This document shows positions 1-4,979 of a stretch of DNA of 5,875 nucleotides, piece by piece. The first letter of the stretch is position 1; every line of letters starts with the position of its first letter. The notes under the pieces are model-generated. The model was given only the letters and a program-made list of their open reading frames with translations, searched no databases and had not been told where the DNA came from. Both the position numbers and the translations under genes were made by a program. The DNA comes from JBEKYD01 sp049509915 (lineage in GTDB: Bacteria > Acidobacteriota > Terriglobia > Bryobacterales > Bryobacteraceae): contig JBEKZL010000375.1 in the NCBI GenBank assembly GCA_049509915.1, positions 1 through 5,875 of the forward strand. The letters run 5' to 3'.

Positions 1-1214
1 GGCAGCTTAACGATGCCACATTCAATGGCGTCCATCAGCGAAAAGTCGCTCATGGTCCAGGGGAAGAGCGTGCCCTCGGCATAGCCCGAGCCCCGGAGGA
101 AGAACGGCGTCGCGGAGAGGTCGATGACTCGCGTGATGCCAAGCTTTCGGTTGACGATCTCCAGACCGGAGATCCAGAGCCGGGCAGCCTTGTTGTTCTT
201 CTCGGCCTCTTGTTTGTCATCCCCTTTTAGATCGGCTTCGTCATCCGCGCCGGGCTTTTCGCGGTAACAGTGATGAGCCTCGTCGTTGAGCACCAGGATG
301 TTCTTCAGGCCCATGAGGCCCGGCATCACCCGCTGAACCATCTGCCCTTCGGTTTCCAGCGTTTTCAACTCTTCGCCGCGACCCTGGAGCAGGGATCGGC
401 CGCCCTTCGAGAGCTCCATTCGCTCACGAAGTCCGAAGGCATGGTAGTTGGTGATGACGATCTTGGCCCGCTCGATATCGCCAAGCATGTCGCCAGGCAC
501 CAGTTCCCGGCTGGCGTAGTAGCTATCCGGATCGTTGGGCTGGAGTACGCGGAGCCGGTCGCGGATGGTTAGGCCCGGCGAAACCACCAGGAATCCGCGT
601 GTGAATCTCCCGCTGCCGGGCCGGCGAACCGCGTTGATGGTTTGCCAGGCGATGATCATCGCCATTACTGTCGTTTTGCCAGCGCCGGTCGCCAGCTTCA
701 GGGCGAGGCGCATGAGCTCCGGGTTTGCGTCGTGGTTCGCGTTGGCAAGATGCTCCAGGAACGCCTTGCCGGTCTTCGTTTTGGGCGCGACCTCGGTCAG
801 CCAGATGGCGGTCTCAACAGCTTCAATCTGACAAAAAAACGGTCGGATGCCACTGAATCTGTGAGTGCGCCAATGCTGGAGAAGGCGTGTGGTTTCGGGG
901 GTAACCTGCCACTCGTTTGGGTTCGGCCAGCGGCGCCACTGATCTACATGATGGCGAAGCTCGTTGATGATAGAGGTCTGATCGTACTGCTGCTTTTCAG
1001 TGGAAAGCCCCTCGCCTTCGTCGAAAACGATCTGCTGCTGATCCGCCTTCCCCTTGCGCTTCCGCGGCTTGGGAATTGGCGAAATGAACTGCGCGCGGCG
1101 TCGCGTTTCGATAATCTGCTGCGTCGGCTGGCCTTGGTCATCAAGTTCCCAGTGGCGGATCGGTTCGTCATAGGGCGAATTGAGAATCGGCTTCTCGAAG
1201 AATTGGTTGTCCAT
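1..1214 (-). CDS. Type III-like restriction endonuclease, Res/SF2 helicase subunit (N-terminal 404 residues, truncated by the left edge)
   Basis: This is an ATP-dependent DNA translocase-nuclease subunit that would cut unmodified foreign DNA in the cytoplasm. The frame is open from an ATG at 1214 to the window edge. Seen in the protein: Walker A ATGAGKT at residues 175-181 (K180), Walker B/DEAH box NDEAHHC with D311-E312-A313-H314, and motif III LSATPFF with S367-A368-T369. Near the edge it reads WTMSDFSLMDAIECGIVKLP, a stretch I associate with type III Res proteins. Full-length relatives are roughly 900-1000 residues, so the remaining helicase motifs and the C-terminal nuclease domain lie outside. 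An AGGAG sits about 11 bases before the ATG, a rather long spacing. No methyltransferase gene lies directly upstream in this window; the modification partner may be off the left edge or lost. The family is confident; the exact subgroup (possibly the BPTD_3080-type Res) is from memory. Confidence 0.9.
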   Translation of the reverse strand, partial: MDNQFFEKPILNSPYDEPIRHWELDDQGQPTQQIIETRRRAQFISPIPKPRKRKGKADQQQIVFDEGEGLSTEKQQYDQTSIINELRHHVDQWRRWPNPNEWQVTPETTRLLQHWRTHRFSGIRPFFCQIEAVETAIWLTEVAPKTKTGKAFLEHLANANHDANPELMRLALKLATGAGKTTVMAMIIAWQTINAVRRPGSGRFTRGFLVVSPGLTIRDRLRVLQPNDPDSYYASRELVPGDMLGDIERAKIVITNYHAFGLRERMELSKGGRSLLQGRGEELKTLETEGQMVQRVMPGLMGLKNILVLNDEAHHCYREKPGADDEADLKGDDKQEAEKNNKAARLWISGLEIVNRKLGITRVIDLSATPFFLRGSGYAEGTLFPWTMSDFSLMDAIECGIVKL

Positions 1215-1500
1215 ATTTGGCTCTGCTCCTGACGGCCGCCTGGCCAGCCCGTTCGGTGACCGAAATTGAGAAGCTCTCGCTCACGATAACACCTCACGAA
1301 AGCGGGCGGCGGGCGCGGCCTGGCGGCGATGTGGACATCCGAACTCTGCTCTGCTCGTCACAGACGACGTAGAGCGCGCTGGATACAGGGCGATGCACCC
1401 CGATTCGATACCGTCGTGGGCACCCACGTCGGGTAGCGGTTCACCGGGAAAGGCGTACCAGCAGAGGCAACGGAGATCGCGCAACGGATTACGGAAAGGG
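1215..1500. other. Gap between the restriction gene and the IS; no recognisable gene
   Basis: I see no convincing coding sequence. A 67-codon minus-strand frame (1281-1484, TTG start) and an 87-codon plus-strand frame (1393-1656) exist, but their products resemble no family I know and they are rich in S, R, P and G in the way of chance frames in GC-rich DNA. The promoter and leader of the restriction gene should lie in the first 100 bases or so. I found no clear -35/-10 pair. Confidence 0.5.
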
Positions 1501-1518
1501 GTAGTGGGTCAATTTGAC
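1501..1518. repeat. Putative IS terminal inverted repeat, transposase-distal end
   Basis: The sequence GTAGTGGGTCAATTTGAC overlaps the last codons of the transposase gene. It shares GTAGT, and with gaps a few further bases, with the complement of the opposite end near 2452. The match is weak, so the boundary could be off by several bases. Confidence 0.4.
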
Positions 1519-2372
1519 TCTTCTACGCCCCTCGCTTCAGCTTCGTGGCGTTCGATCAGGGCAACGATATCGTATACGCTCCAGAGCTTGCTCGTGACGC
1601 CAGCCGCCATCGCCGGGGATACCCGAAGCCTCTGCTGGATGCGAACGAAGTTGTAGTACATTAAGTTCAGCCCCAGTGCCGCGATATGGTTTTCGAGTTT
1701 CTTCGATAAGGCATTCGTCAAGCAGGTGAACCGCCGCATGGACATGCGTATCGTGAGGTCCTGATGCTCCACGCACGGCGTGCTGATGTGCTGAGGATCT
1801 GGATCGCCCATGATGGCCGTTTCCCTACAACCGATCCAGCCGGTGGTGCTGTAGCGCTTCTCTTCGCCCTGATCCGCGCCGTATAGCTTCACCAGCATCG
1901 CGTAGTCGATGTCGCCCCCGAACGCATCTTCGACTGCAGTCAGGTATGGCATGTGGCCGCCCGTGGTCAATTGGACGCGATGTGCGAGGCGGCCCGCCAG
2001 ATATTGGATGAACTCAGTGGCGCATCCGACGTCGCGCGTGCCTACCATCCAGCAGGGCACCAGTTTGGAGTCATCATCAATCGCCGTCCACGTCCACACG
2101 CTGCCAATGCCGAACTGGTCACGCTTAGGAGCTGAAACGTTCTTGTCCTTCGCGCCGACGAATGACCAGACCGCGTCGCACCGGACTCGGCGGCAGCAAA
2201 GATTCCGAAATACGCGATCCTGGTATTCGGAACAGACAGAACCGGCTTCAACCAAGAACTTCGTGATCGTGTTCTTGGCGGTGCCAGTAATGCGGGCGGT
2301 GGTGCGGATGCTGTTTCCGTCCACGAGGCACCGGATCACCCGAACGCGCGTTTCGGAGTTCAGGCGGTTCAT
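1509..2372 (-). CDS. IS1-family transposase, single-ORF type, with a likely inactivating change in the DDE triad
   Basis: This is a DDE transposase of 287 residues from the chosen ATG at 2372 (MNRLNSETRVRVIRCL). An N-terminal helix-turn-helix (NSIRTTARITGTAKNTITKF) precedes the catalytic core. Core landmarks: CDAVWSFVGAKDKNV carrying the first D, VQLTTGGHMPYLTAVEDAFG, the DIDYAMLVKLYGA stretch, the CVEHQDLTIRMSMRRFT stretch carrying the E, and LMYYNFVRIQQRLRVSP near the end. From memory, relatives read TTDGH where this has TTGGH, so the second catalytic D is lost (GGC codon), and they usually have RIHKSLR where this has RIQQRLR. The frame extends upstream through an ATG at 2411 to a GTG at 2420. 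Those starts lie at or before the predicted transcription start, and MNRL is the usual N-terminus of relatives, so 2372 is preferred. No clear Shine-Dalgarno sequence precedes it. The reading frame is otherwise intact. Confidence 0.88.
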   Translation of the reverse strand: MNRLNSETRVRVIRCLVDGNSIRTTARITGTAKNTITKFLVEAGSVCSEYQDRVFRNLCCRRVRCDAVWSFVGAKDKNVSAPKRDQFGIGSVWTWTAIDDDSKLVPCWMVGTRDVGCATEFIQYLAGRLAHRVQLTTGGHMPYLTAVEDAFGGDIDYAMLVKLYGADQGEEKRYSTTGWIGCRETAIMGDPDPQHISTPCVEHQDLTIRMSMRRFTCLTNALSKKLENHIAALGLNLMYYNFVRIQQRLRVSPAMAAGVTSKLWSVYDIVALIERHEAEARGVEESN

Positions 2373-2374
2373 AG

Positions 2375-2416
2375 ATGCATTATGGCAGATCGTGCTTAAC
2401 CATTCATGCATTATGG
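2375..2416. repeat. Direct repeat of an 11-mer upstream of the transposase start
   Basis: ATGCATTATGG occurs at 2375-2385 and again at 2406-2416, 31 bp apart, on either side of the predicted transposase transcription start. The second copy includes the predicted -10 box. The repeat may be a small duplication or a binding site. I have no evidence for a function. Confidence 0.55.
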
Positions 2417-2437
2417 TCACTTTGCGAAAATGCGCAA
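2410..2437 (-). promoter_or_regulatory. Predicted transposase promoter
   Basis: On the minus strand TTGCGC (2437-2432) and CATAAT (2415-2410) are separated by 16 bases. This places the transcription start near 2403, about 30 bases before the ATG at 2372. The -35 box lies in the IS terminal repeat, as expected for IS1-like elements. The spacer contains a small inverted repeat, with TTGCG and CGCAA arms around CATTTT. Confidence 0.45.
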
Positions 2438-2452
2438 GTTAGCATTGACTAC
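2433..2452. repeat. Putative IS terminal inverted repeat, transposase-proximal end
   Basis: The complement reads GTAGTCAATGCTAACTTGCG. Its TGCTAACTT segment resembles the conserved part of the classical IS1 end, known from that family. It overlaps the transposase -35 box on one strand and an outward-facing TTGACT on the other. Confidence 0.5.
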
Positions 2453-2473
2453 TTCAATCGGAGCGGATACACT
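2445..2473 (+). promoter_or_regulatory. Predicted sigma70-type hybrid promoter reading out of the IS
   Basis: TTGACT (2445-2450, five of six bases to consensus) and TACACT (2468-2473, four of six) are separated by exactly 17 bases. The -35 box lies within the putative IS terminal repeat and the -10 box lies in flanking DNA. Six bases separate the -10 box from the GTG at 2480, so transcription should begin at or next to the start codon of the HTH-ImmA gene. Confidence 0.6.
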
Positions 2474-2479
2474 TGAATC

Positions 2480-3622
2480 GTGCTCCCGGATACAGACCCC
2501 CGAACCCCAGGACAGTTGATCCTGGAACTCCTACAAGCGCGCGGTTGGACGCAACGCGTGCTCGCAATTGTGCTTGGCGTGGATGAAACCGGCATCAATC
2601 GACTAGTTGCCGACAAGAGGGTGGTTGATGCGGAAATGGCGCTTTCTCTAGGCGACGTTTTCGGAGTTCCAGCAGAGCGGTTCCTTGATTTGCAGAAAAC
2701 CTACGATCTGGCCAAGGCACGTATCGCAAGCCGCCCCGACCCCGACCGCGCAGACCGTGCCCTTCTGTTTGGCGATCTGCCGATAGCCGAGATGATAAAG
2801 CGTGGCTGGCTTGACGCGGATGATATTCGAGACGTGAACAGGGTGGGAGCGGCCCTTACGAGATTCTTTGGGGTGACATCACTTTCAGAGATTGAGATTC
2901 TTCCGCACGCCGCCAAAAAAACGCACTTGACTGTATCGGCAACACCAGCACAGCTCGCCTGGATTTATCGCGTTAAAGAGATCGCAAGCGAAATGATTGT
3001 GGGGCGATACTCCGCCGCCGCTGTGCAGGCGGCGCTTCCCAAGTTAAAGGCGCTAACGTCCGCACCAGAAGAGGCCCGAAAAGCGCCGAGACTTCTAGCT
3101 GAAAGTGGAATTCGATTTGTGATCGTCGAGTCATTATCGTCTGCCAAAATTGACGGGGTATGCTTTTGGATCGACGACTGTTCGCCTGTGATCGGCATGT
3201 CTCTGCGATATGACCGCATTGACAATTTTTGGTTTGTCCTTCGGCATGAGCTTGAACATGTTTTGCGATTGCATGGGCGCGCGGCTGCGGCTCTGGACAC
3301 AGAACTCGAAGGGGAACGCGCAGGTACTGGGCCTAATGTGCCAGAAGAGGAGCGCGTAGCGAACGAGGCAGCGTCCGAGTTCTGCGTGCCCAAGCGCTCT
3401 ATGGACAGTTTTATCGCGCGGAAATCCCCGTTCTTTGCGGAGCGAGACATTCTCGGTTTTGCGCGCACGCTACAAGTCCATCCAGGTCTTGTCGCGGGTC
3501 AACTACAGCACAGAACTGGTCGATATGATCGGTTCCGTAACCACTTGGTAAAGATCAGGCCTGCCGTAGGGCCCGCCGCTTTGGTTGATGGATGGGGCGA
3601 CGTGGCTCCGGTTGGAATTTGA
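2480..3622 (+). CDS. XRE-type helix-turn-helix regulator fused to ImmA/IrrE zinc metallopeptidase
   Basis: This cytoplasmic DNA-binding protease-like protein has 380 residues. An XRE/HigA-like helix-turn-helix lies at about residues 10-62 (TPGQLILELLQARG, then WTQRVLAIVLGVDETGINRL). A helical linker spans about 75-200. The ImmA/IrrE (COG2856-type) domain runs from about 205 to 320, with the zinc motif H256-E257-L258-E259-H260 in NFWFVLRHELEHVLRLHG and a probable third ligand E296 in NEAASEF. All expected ligands are present, so activity is plausible. ImmA relatives cleave repressors or antitoxins; the substrate here is unknown. GTG at 2480 is chosen because an in-frame TGA lies at 2474-2476 and the helix-turn-helix begins by about codon 10. 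No Shine-Dalgarno sequence can precede it, which fits a leaderless mRNA. The gene heads an apparent two-gene operon with the 160-residue protein 10 bp downstream. COG2856-XRE combinations have been proposed as toxin-antitoxin-like or phage regulatory modules. Confidence 0.9.
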   Translation: MLPDTDPRTPGQLILELLQARGWTQRVLAIVLGVDETGINRLVADKRVVDAEMALSLGDVFGVPAERFLDLQKTYDLAKARIASRPDPDRADRALLFGDLPIAEMIKRGWLDADDIRDVNRVGAALTRFFGVTSLSEIEILPHAAKKTHLTVSATPAQLAWIYRVKEIASEMIVGRYSAAAVQAALPKLKALTSAPEEARKAPRLLAESGIRFVIVESLSSAKIDGVCFWIDDCSPVIGMSLRYDRIDNFWFVLRHELEHVLRLHGRAAAALDTELEGERAGTGPNVPEEERVANEAASEFCVPKRSMDSFIARKSPFFAERDILGFARTLQVHPGLVAGQLQHRTGRYDRFRNHLVKIRPAVGPAALVDGWGDVAPVGI

Positions 3623-3625
3623 GGA
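3621..3625 (+). promoter_or_regulatory. Ribosome binding site fixing the start of the 160-residue gene
   Basis: GAGGA lies seven bases before the ATG at 3633 and overlaps the TGA stop (3620-3622) of the preceding gene. This favours 3633 over the in-frame ATG at 3585 and points to coupled translation of the two genes. Confidence 0.75.
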
Positions 3626-3632
3626 CAATTAT

Positions 3633-4115
3633 ATGGCTACAAAGCAGCAGCGACAACAACGACTCATTCGCCTCTACAAAGAGGAAACTGGCGCGGCGGA
3701 GATAAACATGCACGAGGTTGCCAAATTCGCGGCGCGGAAAGGGTGGCCGCTCCCAAAGCCGTCCGATCCACTGGATTTGCTCGCTAAGGAGTTCTCGCAG
3801 GCCGCACGGGAAGAGATCCGACATGACAAAGGAACCGGGAAGCCGTATCGCGCCAATCACGCCTTTGCAACACGGCGGCATGGCGAACAGTATACCCTGT
3901 GGATCGATATTGATGAGGCGCCGCGAAAACCAATGTTGAAATGCGTTGTACAACGTCGCGAGCAAATGGTAGGAGATGGGTTGCAACTTTCGTTAGATGT
4001 AGATCACTGGAACGGCATTCACCCAGACGAAGAGCCGATTGACGTTCCGTTAGATCTCACGGATGATGTGACGTGGCGAAAGAACGCCCCAGACGAAGGA
4101 AAGAAGGCGAGCTAA
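3633..4115 (+). CDS. Conserved protein of unknown function, partner of the HTH-ImmA protein
   Basis: I cannot assign a function. The 160-residue product is soluble and highly charged, with no signal peptide or membrane segment. A basic N-terminus (KQQRQQRLIRLYKEE) leads into MHEVAKFAARKGWPLPKP (residues 26-43). Next come DPLDLLAKEFSQAAREEIRHD (two segments, 45-65), GKPYRANHAF (69-78), LWIDIDEAPRKPM (89-101), VVQRREQMVGDGLQLSLD (105-122) and DDVTWRKNAPDE (144-155). I recall similar proteins next to HTH-ImmA genes in Proteobacteria, but no named domain. The start at 3633 has a GAGGA site. The gene follows the HTH-ImmA stop by 10 bp and ends in a terminator-like hairpin, so the two are very likely one operon. 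By analogy with protease-controlled modules it could be the protease's target or a toxin-like effector; that is inference only. No H-E-x-x-H or nuclease motif is visible. Confidence 0.85.
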   Translation: MATKQQRQQRLIRLYKEETGAAEINMHEVAKFAARKGWPLPKPSDPLDLLAKEFSQAAREEIRHDKGTGKPYRANHAFATRRHGEQYTLWIDIDEAPRKPMLKCVVQRREQMVGDGLQLSLDVDHWNGIHPDEEPIDVPLDLTDDVTWRKNAPDEGKKAS

Positions 4116-4140
4116 ATTTAGCTTAGCTCGAATGATTTTT
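4108..4140 (+). terminator. Probable intrinsic terminator shared by two convergent genes
   Basis: The 8-bp arms CGAGCTAA (4108-4115) and TTAGCTCG (4123-4130) flank a 7-base loop. AATGATTTTT follows, giving a T-run at 4136-4140 on the plus strand. The minus-strand side has a weaker pyrimidine-rich tail (CCTTCTTTCC). The arms contain the TAA stops of both convergent genes. An alternative perfect palindrome, AGCTAAATTTAGCT (4110-4123), overlaps the loop. Confidence 0.65.
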
Positions 4141-4383
4141 CCAGCGAGCCTCTGCGGCTATTCGGGCAATATCTACCCGCTGCTCTGCCGTTAGTTTCTT
4201 CGCCCGAGCGATCCCGCCCTTTTGCCCGCCAAGTCGCCCCAGCGCCACCGCCGCCGGATTCTTCCCCGCATTTGGATCTTCCAGCGGACTTCCGTCCATG
4301 TGCTCGCCGATAGTCTTTTCAACCACATGTCGCGCGATGGTCGCAAAGTCGCGATCCTTGGCCTTGCTTGAGCGGGTAGACAT
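4123..4383 (-). CDS. Small conserved KGG/AARW-type basic protein, function unknown
   Basis: The product has 86 residues from an ATG at 4383. The variable N-terminus (MSTRSSKAKDRDFATIARHV) leads to GKNPAAVALGRLGGQKGGIA, then RAKKLTAEQRVDIARIAAEA and a final RWKNHSS. The LGGxKGGxARAxKL...IAxxAAxARW pattern recurs in small basic proteins of many bacteria, often annotated as hypothetical or histone-like, and nucleic-acid binding is a guess from charge. The frame continues upstream to 4443, but those codons (GFRVPCPVPWHTTKR) look non-coding, so 4383 is preferred although it lacks a clear Shine-Dalgarno sequence. The gene converges on the HTH-ImmA operon and diverges from the 113-residue gene. Confidence 0.8.
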   Translation of the reverse strand: MSTRSSKAKDRDFATIARHVVEKTIGEHMDGSPLEDPNAGKNPAAVALGRLGGQKGGIARAKKLTAEQRVDIARIAAEARWKNHSS

Positions 4384-4399
4384 GCGTTTTGTAGTATGC

Positions 4400-4427
4400 C
4401 ACGGAACCGGACAAGGCACACGGAACC
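4400..4427. repeat. Direct repeat CACGGAACC, possible operator of the 86-residue gene
   Basis: CACGGAACC occurs at 4400-4408 and 4419-4427, with a 19-bp period close to two helical turns. The copies lie 17-44 bp upstream of the ATG at 4383, where a promoter should sit. No good -35/-10 pair is visible, so the operator role is inferred from position and phasing. Confidence 0.5.
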
Positions 4428-4505
4428 CCCCGGAGATCCCCACGTTACCGCAGCTCCCGTCCGCCCTGAGATGCTGGGAGTCTGGTGCTCCTATACAGGG
4501 AACCC

Positions 4506-4530
4506 AATTTCTCGTCCTGGACGAAGAATT
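4506..4530. repeat. 25-bp near-perfect dyad
   Basis: The arms AATTTCTCGTCC (4506-4517) and GGACGAAGAATT (4519-4530) are centred on T4518 and match at ten of twelve positions, including the inner six and the outer four. It fits a dimeric repressor site or a hairpin in a transcript. It lies between two divergent genes. Confidence 0.6.
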
Positions 4531-4580
4531 AGGGAAGGCCTTTCAACCGCGCGCAGGCGTGAAGCAATCGTGTGACCAAC

Positions 4581-4604
4581 GCGGATTAGCACGTCCGAAT
4601 CCGC
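4581..4604. repeat. Hairpin with 7-bp perfect stem
   Basis: GCGGATT (4581-4587) pairs with AATCCGC (4598-4604) around a 10-base loop. No T-run follows on either strand, so it does not look like an intrinsic terminator. Confidence 0.4.
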
Positions 4605-4692
4605 TCAACAACCCGTCTTGGCAGTGGCGGTAGCCATGGCCAGCCAATGGATACCACTGAAAATCTCTTGTTTGTCATCACTTGGTACTCGT

Positions 4693-4710
4693 GGGAACCA
4701 TGGTAGCCAT
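4693..4710. repeat. Pair of tandem 9-mers, GGGAACCAT and GGTAGCCAT
   Basis: Two adjacent 9-mers lie at 4693-4701 and 4702-4710. The second is identical to copies at 4629-4637 and 4814-4822. With its flanks, CATGGTAGCCATC (4699-4711) recurs exactly at 4811-4823. Confidence 0.55.
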
Positions 4711-4795
4711 CATCGGCCTTGTTGTCTGTCAGGAAGAAGAATTCACCGTCCTATATAAGGACCACATCCCAACCGGACGTGATTCGGGGAGCGCT

Positions 4796-4822
4796 GGTAG
4801 GCATGGTATGCATGGTAGCCAT
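4796..4822. repeat. Three tandem 9-mers of consensus GGTAnnCAT
   Basis: GGTAGGCAT (4796-4804), GGTATGCAT (4805-4813) and GGTAGCCAT (4814-4822) abut without a gap. They differ only at the fifth and sixth positions. More distant copies sit at 4702-4710 and 4629-4637. The arrangement recalls short iterons or clustered operator sites, though the unit is shorter than typical 17-22 bp plasmid iterons. Confidence 0.65.
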
Positions 4823-4893
4823 CGCGCGATGTTTTGGCGTCGCGGAGCGCTCTCAACCAAAAGAAAACAAAGGCACTTGCCAGCACAAAAGCA

Positions 4894-4922
4894 TTGATAT
4901 CCCGTGTCGTTTTTGAGAGAAT
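4894..4922 (+). promoter_or_regulatory. Predicted sigma70-type promoter of the 113-residue gene
   Basis: TTGATA (4894-4899, five of six to consensus) and GAGAAT (4917-4922, four of six) are separated by exactly 17 bases. Transcription would begin near 4929, giving a leader of about 100 bases before the ATG at 5029. This argues against the longer in-frame start at 4834. Confidence 0.5.
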
Positions 4923-4934
4923 TGGAGCAGACGC

Positions 4935-4979
4935 GAAGTGCGTGTCGCTTCTGCGCCGTACGAGCGCCGGGACGCTCGT
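4935..4979 (+). promoter_or_regulatory. Structured 5' leader with two consecutive hairpins
   Basis: The first hairpin pairs GAAGTG (4935-4940) with CGCTTC (4946-4951) around a 5-base loop, with one wobble pair. The second pairs ACGAGCG (4960-4966) with CGCTCGT (4973-4979) around a 6-base loop. Both fall inside the predicted leader of the 113-residue gene. They match no riboswitch that I recognise. Confidence 0.4.

Larger units (their letters stand above)
1501..2452 (-). mobile_element. IS1-family insertion sequence, about 952 bp, probably inactive
   Basis: One transposase ORF fills the element. Read inward, the end upstream of the transposase (about 2452 leftward) is GTAGTCAATGCTAACTTGCG; its TGCTAACTT core resembles the TGCCAACTT in the terminal repeat of classical IS1. 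The other end, read inward from 1501, is GTAGTGGGTCAATTTGAC. The two share GTAGT at the tip and scattered matches beyond it, so they form only an imperfect inverted repeat. The flanks cggaaaggg (1492-1500) and ttcaatcgg (2453-2461) are not an obvious target-site duplication. The insertion is therefore old, or the true ends differ by a few bases from those given. IS1 identity rests mainly on the transposase. Confidence 0.7.

Noticed and set aside
535..1232. Plus-strand frames of 98 and 196 codons across the restriction gene
   Set aside because: They are antisense shadows of the Res coding frame, which carries clear Walker A, DEAH and SAT motifs.
1909..2442. 177-codon plus-strand frame across the transposase
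   Set aside because: It is antisense to the IS1-family transposase and has no independent support.
1492..2461. Target-site duplication around the IS
   Set aside because: The flanks cggaaaggg and ttcaatcgg share only a short CGG, not an 8-9 bp direct repeat.
4749..4763. TATATAA flanked by GTCCT and AGGAC as a promoter
   Set aside because: No -35 box lies at a suitable distance on either strand. The nearest TTGTCT is 24 bases away.
4682..4916. Two plus-strand frames of 65-71 codons, one with a hydrophobic start (MVLVGTMVAIIGLVV)
   Set aside because: The hydrophobic and G-H-M runs come from the GGTAGCCAT repeats. There is no Shine-Dalgarno sequence and no family resemblance. A small membrane peptide cannot be fully excluded.
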